The position numbers and the translations under genes were made by a program. A stretch of 8,091 bases of DNA from a bacterium (GTDB lineage Bacteria; Latescibacterota; UBA2968; UBA8231), in the NCBI GenBank assembly GCA_027593305.1, contig JAQCJA010000189.1, positions 1 through 8,091 of the forward strand, read 5' to 3'. This document shows positions 1 to 6,418 of the stretch, piece by piece (the first letter of the stretch is position 1; every line of letters starts with the position of its first letter). The notes under the pieces are model-generated. The model saw nothing but the letters and a program-made list of their open reading frames with translations. It was not told the origin of the DNA and did no database searches.

Positions 1-1165
1 TCACGTTCACAGCCGCCGCCACCAGACTCCGCTTCATCTCCACATCGGGCCTGCCAATACCGATAATGACGAGGTAGCCCATCTCACTGTACGCCTTGAC
101 GAAGAAGCCGACGCTGAGCAGCCACAGCGTTGTCTGTGACTCCATGGCGGCTACCCCGGCCCAGCTGATGAGCAACGATTTGGCCCCCATCGAAACCCAC
201 AGGAAGAGCGGCAAACCGACCCATGCCAGAATCTGGGTCCCCTCCTTGAAGAAGATCCACAGATCTTCCTTCTTCCCCGACGCGTGTAGCGCCGAAGCCA
301 GGGGCATGGTCGCCGAGACCACCAACGGTGGCAGCGTCCGGGCGATACCGACGATCTTGGCGCCGAGATCGTAAAAAGCAACAGCCTCCAGACCGAGCAA
401 CGCAGAGAGGATGAGCTTGTCGAAATGCATCGCGATCAGATGGGCCACATGCCCAACCTGCAACCGGCTGCCGAAAGATAGAAGCTCCCTCAAGAGAGCT
501 CTTTCAGGAGCGAAGGCAAGCCGATAGCCTGGGACATATCGCATAACGGAAATCCAGGACCAGCAGAACAGCGCGATCGAAATCGCTACCTCCACAAGAA
601 CGAGCTCTTTGAGGCCGCCGCCCAGCAGCGCAACTGAGATCAACAGCAGAGCTCGCAGCGCACCCAAGCACATTCGGATCGTCGCTGTCACATCGTACCG
701 CCGCAGACCGTGGAGAATACCGTTGGACATGGTCAGCAGAGTCGACAGGGAGAACACCGCAGTCGCAGCTGGAATGGCGAAACCCGCGTCCTGCCGAATG
801 GACTCCGGGATCAGCAGCTGCAGGGCGGGGATCTGCAGAATGCCATAGCTGGCGGCGAAAATGAGCGCCCCCAGGGCCCCGTAGAACAGCAGTCCGTTGT
901 TGATCAGCCGGATCACCCTGTCCGTGTTGCCTTCGCTGTGTGCGGTGGCAACGAGTGGGGTCATTGCCGCATTCAGGCGCAGGTCTGCCAGCCCGAGGGA
1001 TCCGGAGAAGGCCCAGATCACACACCACAATCCATAGGTCTCGGTCCCCAGTGACCAGAAGAGAATCGGCGACAGGACCAGTGCCAGGCTGTGGCGCACA
1101 CCCATGTCAACGATGTTGAACAGAGTGTTCTTCGCCAGCGATGGTGATCCTGCAGAACCCGACAC
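1..1165 (-). CDS. Wzx-like polysaccharide/O-antigen flippase (3' end cut by window edge)
   Basis: Multi-pass inner-membrane protein of the MATE/MOP flippase superfamily (Wzx/RfbX type), expected to flip undecaprenyl-linked oligosaccharides to the periplasm. The reading frame is open from a GTG at 1165-1163 to the left edge: 388 residues visible, no stop, against about 420-500 usual for the family. The N-terminus is typical of the family: SLAKNTLFNIVDMGVR (9-24), then a hydrophobic stretch with SPILFWSLGTETYGLW (32-47). A second hallmark is the loop and helix SFGSRLQVGHVAHLIAMHFD (230-249), followed by KLILSALLGLEAVAFYDLG (250-268). Further hydrophobic stretches lie near 95-118, 134-152, 165-182, 186-206, 310-326 and 345-370. 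The GTG is supported by an AGGAAGG-like ribosome site 10 bases upstream; the next in-frame Met is residue 21. It is divergent from the glycan operon at 1424 and probably part of the same locus. Transported substrate unknown. Confidence 0.88.
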   Translation of the reverse strand, partial: MSGSAGSPSLAKNTLFNIVDMGVRHSLALVLSPILFWSLGTETYGLWCVIWAFSGSLGLADLRLNAAMTPLVATAHSEGNTDRVIRLINNGLLFYGALGALIFAASYGILQIPALQLLIPESIRQDAGFAIPAATAVFSLSTLLTMSNGILHGLRRYDVTATIRMCLGALRALLLISVALLGGGLKELVLVEVAISIALFCWSWISVMRYVPGYRLAFAPERALLRELLSFGSRLQVGHVAHLIAMHFDKLILSALLGLEAVAFYDLGAKIVGIARTLPPLVVSATMPLASALHASGKKEDLWIFFKEGTQILAWVGLPLFLWVSMGAKSLLISWAGVAAMESQTTLWLLSVGFFVKAYSEMGYLVIIGIGRPDVEMKRSLVAAAVNV

Positions 1166-1423
1166 AGTTTTGCACCCTTCCTGACCACGATTGCGTCGTT
1201 TGATCCATCGACTGCTCAAGTTTTCGAAGATACGGATGATCCGCATTCTCAGGACACCTTGCAGGTCACAGTATGTTCTGCTGTATCCTACGTGGCGGGG
1301 GATGCAGATCGGGTTGCCGCCATGGTGCACGTGTTGGATGTTACCAGCGTGCCACTCGCCCAGTCGTTGCCCTGATGTTGACCCATCTCCAGGTGCCGCT
1401 GATATGACCCGACCCGCTCAGGC
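1166..1423. other. Divergent intergenic region between flippase and operon
   Basis: This 258-base gap separates two divergently read genes, so it should hold promoters for both. I see no strong sigma-70 site. The best plus-strand candidate is TTGCAG at 1259-1264 with TATCCT at 1284-1289, but the 19-base spacer is long and both boxes are imperfect. No clear hairpin terminator, operator-sized inverted repeat or riboswitch is recognisable. A frame from TTG 1191 to TGA 1427 stays open, but it looks non-coding (see rejected items). Confidence 0.6.
1176..1182 (-). promoter_or_regulatory. Ribosome binding site of the flippase gene
   Basis: On the minus strand this reads AGGAAGG, ending 10 bases before the GTG start at 1165. 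The spacing is slightly long, but it is the best Shine-Dalgarno match upstream of the coding frame and decides for the GTG over the ATG at residue 21. Confidence 0.5.
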
Positions 1424-2659
1424 ATGAAGCTTCTGGCCCAGGAAGGGCTCGCCCTCTACGAGTCTCCCGATCCGGCCAGCGTCTACGCATATACACCGGG
1501 CCTGGAGCGGCTGCCCTCGGGGCGGCTGCTGGCGACGATGGATCAGGGCGGACCGGGTGTCGCCGATCTACCGGGGCCGAAGGGCTATCGCGGCGAAGGC
1601 GCCCATGCCTGGCAAGGCCGTGCCTGGACCAGTGATGACGGCGGCGCATCGTGGCAACCGCGGGCCCTGTTTCCCTTCATGCACGCCAGGCCCTTTGCTG
1701 CCGGTGGTCGTGTCTATATCCTCGGTCACGACGGCGACCTGATGGTGATGGCCAGTGATGATGATGGCACGACCTGGGGGGATCCAATCGCCCTGTCCTG
1801 CGGGCAGAAGTGGCATCAGTCTGCCTGCAATGTGCACCGCGCTCGCGGTCGGATCCATCTGGTGATGGAGCGTCGAATGCACTTTGCGGTGCAGGGCTGG
1901 CCCGTGGCTGAACTGGCACCGGTGCTTATGGTGGGTGCAGAGGACGCCGATCTGACCTGCGCCGGCAACTGGACATTTGCCAGCAAGGTGAGTTTTGCTG
2001 ATCTGGGTTGCCCGACTCATGTGGGCGTGCCGTTCTGGACACTCGGTCGGGTCGCCGAGGACCGCACCATGCACCCCCCTGGATGGCTTGAGACAAACGT
2101 TGTCGAGTTCACCGATCCGCAGCATCTGTGGCACGATCCCACGGGTCGAACACTGTATCTGTGGATGCGGGCTCACACCGGTGGCACCGGACTGGCGGCG
2201 ATCGCACGTGTTACCGAGGCCGAGGACGGCACGTGGACAACGGCCGCCGCGACGGCCCCTTCCGGCGAGTCCATGCGCTACGTGCCGTGTCCGGGTGGAC
2301 AGATGCGTTTCCACATACTCTTCGACCCGATCTGCGACCGCTTCTGGTTGCTGTCGAGCCTTGCCACCGATTCGATGCGGGATCCACGATTCCTGCCTGC
2401 GGAGCGGTACGGATTGCCGAACAACGAGCGCCACATACTTGCACTTCATTTCAGCGGGAACTGCATCGATTGGTGTCCGGCGGGCATCGTCACCCGGGGA
2501 GCAAATCCCGGACAGGCAAGGCACTACGCCAGTATGATCATCGATGGCGACGACCTGCATGTGCTGTCCCGCTCAGGGGATCACCGGGCGCGCAGCGCCC
2601 ACGACGGCAATCTCATCACCCTGCACACGGTGGGTGGGTTCCGGGAGCTGCTCTACTGA
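1424..2659 (+). CDS. BNR-repeat sialidase-fold protein (exo-alpha-sialidase-like, degenerate active-site motif)
   Basis: A 411-residue protein of the sialidase/neuraminidase beta-propeller superfamily. Two perfect Asp boxes (S-x-D-x-G-x-x-W) are visible: SDDGGASW at 70-77 and SDDDGTTW at 111-118. A degenerate one lies at SGNCIDW (344-350). The N-terminal stretch AYTPGLERLPSGRLLAT (22-38) occupies the place of the sialidase RIP motif, but Thr replaces the catalytic-triad Arg. The C-terminus SAHDGNLITLHTVGGFREL (391-409) looks like a conserved end of sialidase-like proteins. There is no signal peptide or membrane anchor, although eight cysteines are present (126, 135, 179, 196, 289, 304, 347, 351). 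The start is well fixed: an in-frame TGA lies at 1400-1402, with no other start codon before the ATG. The preceding ribosome site is weak. It is the first gene of the apparent operon. It may be a glycosidase of altered specificity or a glycan-binding propeller; the substrate is unknown. Confidence 0.82.
   Translation: MKLLAQEGLALYESPDPASVYAYTPGLERLPSGRLLATMDQGGPGVADLPGPKGYRGEGAHAWQGRAWTSDDGGASWQPRALFPFMHARPFAAGGRVYILGHDGDLMVMASDDDGTTWGDPIALSCGQKWHQSACNVHRARGRIHLVMERRMHFAVQGWPVAELAPVLMVGAEDADLTCAGNWTFASKVSFADLGCPTHVGVPFWTLGRVAEDRTMHPPGWLETNVVEFTDPQHLWHDPTGRTLYLWMRAHTGGTGLAAIARVTEAEDGTWTTAAATAPSGESMRYVPCPGGQMRFHILFDPICDRFWLLSSLATDSMRDPRFLPAERYGLPNNERHILALHFSGNCIDWCPAGIVTRGANPGQARHYASMIIDGDDLHVLSRSGDHRARSAHDGNLITLHTVGGFRELLY
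2643..2647 (+). promoter_or_regulatory. Possible ribosome binding site for the glycosyltransferase
   Basis: GGGAG inside the end of the sialidase-like gene lies eight bases before CTG 2656. This spacing is the main sequence argument for a CTG start coupled to the upstream TGA rather than GTG 2701. Confidence 0.3.
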
Positions 2660-4530
2660 ACTCTGCGACGCTCCAGCCCAGTCCTCTCTGGCAGCGCCCG
2701 GTGCTGCAGTTTGCCGTGGTGCTTGTCATCGGCGTTTTCCTGCGTCTGCCAGGGCTTGGTGACGCCCTCGATCACGATGAGGCCTACACCTGGGAGGCCT
2801 TCGCCTCACACTCGGTGTCGACCATCGCCACGCACTACCCGGTGCCGAACAACCATATCTTCCACACGTTTCTCGTGAAGGCCTCGGCCGCTGTGTTCGG
2901 CGCCAATGAGGTGGGCATGCGCCTGCCGGCGCTGCTGGCGGGCGTGTTGACGATCGTCGCCACGTGGTGGCTCGCGCGCGCCTGCGGCAACCTCTTTCTG
3001 CCGGCCATCGGCTGGATGCCTGTGCTTGCGGCCGTCGTGGTGGCACTGTCCCCGGCCCATATCGCCTGGTCACAGGCAGCCCGGGGATACACGCTGATCA
3101 CGCTCTTTTCCGCCGTGGCAGGCGGGGCCCTGGTGCGCGCCCAGCTGGCTCGGAAACGCGTCTGGTGGCCGTTGTATGGTGTGGTGCTCTTCCTGGCGAT
3201 GTATACGCAGCCGAGCGCTGCCCTGTTGGCCGTGGGTCTGGCGGGCTGGTCTTTCCTGCAGGCCGCCCGTTCCGGGGATCGACCGTTGTTGACGGCGACG
3301 CTCGCGGTTCATGGGGCCGTCATCGTCGCTCTACTGGCGGCGTACGGCCCGATCATGGACCGCGTTCTCGATGCCGGCCGCGCCTGGGGCCTTGATCTGC
3401 ACGGGGGCAGCTTTATCGCCTTTGGTCGTTTGCTGTTCGACGTTGCCGTGCAGCCCGGTGTTGTGGTCTTGTTGCTGGCGGTCCTTGGAATTCTGTGGTT
3501 GCGTCAGCACGCCATACAAATGTTCGGTCTGCTCGTTGCTCTGCCAGCAGCAGCCTTCGTCGTGCCGCTGATTCATGGCATCGCACCTCAGCCCCGCGGC
3601 TATCTGTTCCTGCTGCCCTGGTTCGCAACGGCGGCAGCGATCGGGGTTGCAGCCATCCCGGCCGGGCGGCGCCGGCAGGGGAGTGTGGCACTGCTCGTGC
3701 TGTCCCTCGGCGGGCTGTCCGGCTTTGCGGCGGCGACGCATGAGACCTTTCCCGGGTGGCGCGATCTGGGCACCCGGCTGGCGAGCCGAACGCCACGGGG
3801 CGAGCTGATCGTTGCGCCCTTTCGCCTGGACGTGGAGGTCCAGTACTACGCCAGGGCGGCCATCCAGCGGGGTATTGTCACGACGCTCATGGATGGCGCC
3901 GCCCGCTCGCTGTTGTTCGCCACCGATGCACCACGCTATGCCCTGGCCGATTACGCCATGTCCAATGTGGATGGGGAGATCCAGCACCTTCGTCTGCCTG
4001 AGAATGCCGTTGAAAAGGTCTACGATTCGGGGACCCGTGCGGTCTATCAGTTACGTGCCGCCGGGCGATCCATGATGCCGGACAGCTGGCAATGGAAGGC
4101 GCATCCGGATGAGGTTGCGCAGATCGAGTTCGGTGTTGCCGGGCCTGCCGTCAGCGACAGGCTGGGGTTGGCGGTGCGCAATGACAGTGGCCTGCCCTTC
4201 CGCATCTTTTCTGCGGCGCGCTTCCGCCCTCCGGGACCCGGCCTGTGTGTTCTGTTGTCCGCCCGCAGCAATCTGCTCTCCGTGGTCTCCCTTTACCAGA
4301 CCGGACCGGGCCCACTGCCGGAACAGATCGAGGAGGTCACTGAGCTCAGCATGCTGACAACCGCTGCCAGGGCGGTTGAGGGGATCGGCCGGGACCAGCA
4401 TCTGTGGCAGATGGAGGCCTGCTTGTGGCCCGTGGACGCGGCCAGCGAGTACGGCGTGTTCGTGCGCGGCAGTGGGGCCCCGCGACAGGACTTCTGTGAC
4501 ATTCGTGTGCTCTACTTCCCGTACCCGTAA
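2656..4530 (+). CDS. GT-C family (GT39/PMT_2-like) membrane glycosyltransferase with extra C-terminal soluble domain
   Basis: Integral membrane glycosyltransferase, probably using a polyprenyl-phosphate-linked sugar on the periplasmic face. Numbered from 2656 it has 624 residues. About ten or more hydrophobic segments fill residues 17-355. The first periplasmic loop carries the GT-C acidic signature DHDEAYTW (39-46), then HYPVPNNHIFHTFLVK (60-75) and MRLPALLAG, all typical of PMT_2/GT39 relatives. A soluble part follows (365-470, starting FPGWRDLG). Beyond the usual family end lies a further 150 residues (about 473-624) that I do not recognise. The start is uncertain. CTG 2656 overlaps the upstream stop as CTGA, has GGGAG eight bases before it, and leaves a basic N-terminal tail before the first helix. 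The nearest conventional start is GTG 2701 (609 residues), which lacks a clear ribosome site. No ATG, GTG or TTG lies in frame between. The stop is 4 bases before the next gene's likely start. Confidence 0.85.
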   Translation: MNSATLQPSPLWQRPVLQFAVVLVIGVFLRLPGLGDALDHDEAYTWEAFASHSVSTIATHYPVPNNHIFHTFLVKASAAVFGANEVGMRLPALLAGVLTIVATWWLARACGNLFLPAIGWMPVLAAVVVALSPAHIAWSQAARGYTLITLFSAVAGGALVRAQLARKRVWWPLYGVVLFLAMYTQPSAALLAVGLAGWSFLQAARSGDRPLLTATLAVHGAVIVALLAAYGPIMDRVLDAGRAWGLDLHGGSFIAFGRLLFDVAVQPGVVVLLLAVLGILWLRQHAIQMFGLLVALPAAAFVVPLIHGIAPQPRGYLFLLPWFATAAAIGVAAIPAGRRRQGSVALLVLSLGGLSGFAAATHETFPGWRDLGTRLASRTPRGELIVAPFRLDVEVQYYARAAIQRGIVTTLMDGAARSLLFATDAPRYALADYAMSNVDGEIQHLRLPENAVEKVYDSGTRAVYQLRAAGRSMMPDSWQWKAHPDEVAQIEFGVAGPAVSDRLGLAVRNDSGLPFRIFSAARFRPPGPGLCVLLSARSNLLSVVSLYQTGPGPLPEQIEEVTELSMLTTAARAVEGIGRDQHLWQMEACLWPVDAASEYGVFVRGSGAPRQDFCDIRVLYFPYP

Positions 4531-4534
4531 CACG

Positions 4535-6418
4535 TTGCAGCAACCCGAGCAGATCTGGCTGGAGTCCTACCGCCCCGGGGCAGAAGGCCGCTCCTTCCGG
4601 TTTTCCCGACCGTCACAGGAGATTGCCGTGCGCGCGCCAGAGGATATGCTGGCCGCCTGCCGGATGGTCGAAACCGCCGTTCGTGGCGGTGCACACGCCG
4701 TCATTCTGATCCCTTACGAGTCGGCGCCGGTCTTTGACCCGGCACTGCGGACGCACGCGGCAACCGGCCCGTTGCCACTGGCATGGATCGGCCTGTATCG
4801 GGATCGGCAGCAGATCCGCACAGGGGAGGCCGGGCCCAACGCCGGATCCTTCACGCTTGGTGCATGGCGCCCGGCCCTGGATCCTGCCAGCCACGCTGAT
4901 GCCGTTGACGCAATCCGCCGCTACATCGGTTCCGGGGACGCCTACCAGGTGAATTTCACCTTCGCCATAGATGCGGACTTCAGTGGTGATCCGGCCGGCC
5001 TGTATCGCGAAATGTGCCTGCGGCAGGGCAGCGCTGCATTCTGTGCATACGTGGACTTTGGTGACACGGCAGTACTGTCCGCTTCTCCGGAACTGTTCTT
5101 TGCTGTCGATGGTGAGGGTCGAATCCGGACGCGTCCCATGAAGGGCACCCGCAGGCGTGGCCTGTGGACGGCGCAGGATGACGGCCTGCGCCAGTCATTG
5201 GTGACCTCGTCCAAGGACCGCGCCGAAAATCTGATGATCGTCGACTTGCTGCGTAACGATCTTGGGCGGATCGCCGAGCCGGGATCGGTCGAGGTGAGCA
5301 CTCTGTGGAACGTCGAGCCCTACGATACCGTGTGGCAGATGACTTCAGCCGTTGCCGCCAGAACACGATGCGATGCGGGTCTCTACGACCTGCTGGCAGC
5401 GTTGTTTCCGTGCGGCTCCGTCACGGGGGCGCCGAAAGTGCGGGCCAGCGAGATCATCGGCGAGCTGGAGAGCGGACCCAGAGGGACGTACACCGGAACG
5501 ATTGGCTACGTTTCCCCCAGCGCCGGTCCCGAAGGTCGTACTCTGTCGGGTCTGGAGGCCGTATTCAACGTTGCGATACGCACGGTGGTCGTGGATCGGC
5601 AGGCGGGGCGCGCCACAGCCGGCATCGGTGGGGGCATCACCTGGGATTCGGAAACGACGGCCGAATATCAGGAGTGTCTGGACAAGACGCTCTTTCTGCC
5701 GCGCCCGACAGCAGATCCCAGCATCGTCACGAGAAACCCTTCCAGTGATTTTGATCTCGTCGAAACATTGCTGTTTGAGGCCGATACAGGGTACTATCTT
5801 GTCGAGCGGCATCTGCGACGGCTCATGGGCTCGGCGCGATACTTCGGCTTCACGTGTAATGAGGCGTGCCTTCGGGAGCGGTTGTCCGCCGCAGCGGCTG
5901 ATCCGTCGCCACGCCGGCGGGTTCGTCTGTCACTTTCGCGCAACGGCTTGGTGGCAGTGGAGGCCGTCGCCATTGGCAGCCAGCCGCCATCCATGCGGGT
6001 GATTCTGGCTGCCGGCAGGGTGGACCCGCAGGATGTTTTCCTGTATCACAAGACCACCCGCCGAGAGGCCTACGTGGCTGCCCTGGCTCAGGCTCGGGCG
6101 GCGGGGGTGGACGAGGCGATCCTGCGCAATGATCGTGAGGAACTGACGGAGTGCACCATCGGCAACCTCGTTGTTGAGCAGGGCGGACGGCGCCTGACGC
6201 CGCCTCTCTGCTGCGGGCTGCTGCCTGGAACGCTCCGGGAAGAACTGCTGGAAACGGGGCAGATCGAGGAACAGGTTCTCACCGTTGCCGACCTGAATGC
6301 GGCGGATGCCGTGTATCTGATCAACTCCGTGCGGCGCTGGATCCGGCTCGACATGTTGCCGGCAACGGAACAAGCAAGCAAGTCAACGAAGGAGAAGCGG
6401 CGTGTACAGAATCGGTGA
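4535..6418 (+). CDS. pabB: Fused aminodeoxychorismate synthase component I / 4-amino-4-deoxychorismate lyase
   Basis: A 627-residue bifunctional cytoplasmic enzyme converting chorismate, with ammonia from a PabA-type glutaminase, to aminodeoxychorismate and then 4-aminobenzoate plus pyruvate. The chorismate-binding domain (about 115-388) shows GDAYQVN (134-140), SPELF (184-188), PMKGT (201-205), KDRAENLMIVDLLRNDLGRI (227-246), CGSVTGAPK (293-301) and GIGGGITWDSET (363-374). Lys203 in PMKGT marks aminodeoxychorismate synthase; anthranilate synthase has Ala there. The class IV aminotransferase-fold domain (about 405-605) starts ETLLFEADTGYYLVERHLRRL. It has the likely PLP lysine K506 in LYHKTTRR, then TECTIGNLVVEQGG (538-551) and TPPLCCGLLPGTLREELL (555-572). 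The start chosen is TTG 4535, four bases after the upstream stop; GTG 4505 is the alternative, and neither has a clear ribosome site. The end overlaps the next gene by 17 bases. No pabA is in view. Confidence 0.95.
   Translation: MQQPEQIWLESYRPGAEGRSFRFSRPSQEIAVRAPEDMLAACRMVETAVRGGAHAVILIPYESAPVFDPALRTHAATGPLPLAWIGLYRDRQQIRTGEAGPNAGSFTLGAWRPALDPASHADAVDAIRRYIGSGDAYQVNFTFAIDADFSGDPAGLYREMCLRQGSAAFCAYVDFGDTAVLSASPELFFAVDGEGRIRTRPMKGTRRRGLWTAQDDGLRQSLVTSSKDRAENLMIVDLLRNDLGRIAEPGSVEVSTLWNVEPYDTVWQMTSAVAARTRCDAGLYDLLAALFPCGSVTGAPKVRASEIIGELESGPRGTYTGTIGYVSPSAGPEGRTLSGLEAVFNVAIRTVVVDRQAGRATAGIGGGITWDSETTAEYQECLDKTLFLPRPTADPSIVTRNPSSDFDLVETLLFEADTGYYLVERHLRRLMGSARYFGFTCNEACLRERLSAAAADPSPRRRVRLSLSRNGLVAVEAVAIGSQPPSMRVILAAGRVDPQDVFLYHKTTRREAYVAALAQARAAGVDEAILRNDREELTECTIGNLVVEQGGRRLTPPLCCGLLPGTLREELLETGQIEEQVLTVADLNAADAVYLINSVRRWIRLDMLPATEQASKSTKEKRRVQNR
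6389..6394 (+). promoter_or_regulatory. Strong ribosome binding site of the aminotransferase gene
   Basis: AAGGAG within the 3' end of the pabB-type gene lies seven bases before GTG 6402. It is the best Shine-Dalgarno match in the window and fixes the GTG start, giving a 17-base gene overlap. Confidence 0.8.

Noticed and set aside
504..1028. Minus-strand 174-codon frame
   Set aside because: It is out of frame with the flippase translation over the same bases. It is rich in Arg, Pro, Asp and Cys with no recognisable domain, while the flippase frame is coherent and longer.
1259..1289. Sigma-70-like promoter TTGCAG / TATCCT
   Set aside because: The spacer is 19 bases and both hexamers are imperfect. 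Too weak to list as a promoter, though the region must hold one.
1191..1427. Plus-strand frame of 78 codons from TTG, ending in an ATGA overlap with the sialidase-like gene
   Set aside because: The overlap is suggestive, but the product has no recognisable domain or ribosome site, its composition drifts from basic to Pro/Cys-rich, and it fills the region where the promoters should be. Chance open frame most likely.
1568..2560. Long antisense frame (330 codons) opposite the sialidase-like gene
   Set aside because: Typical GC-rich shadow: His-, Gly- and Arg-rich without motifs. The plus strand has Asp boxes and a fixed start.
3331..3987. Antisense frame (218 codons) opposite the glycosyltransferase
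   Set aside because: Gln-, Gly- and Arg-rich shadow of a hydrophobic coding region with no start or motif support.
4535..6418. Anthranilate or isochorismate synthase as the identity of the chorismate enzyme
   Set aside because: Lys203 in PMKGT and the fused lyase domain with TECTIGN point to aminodeoxychorismate synthase/lyase. TrpE would have Ala at the Lys position and no class IV aminotransferase domain.
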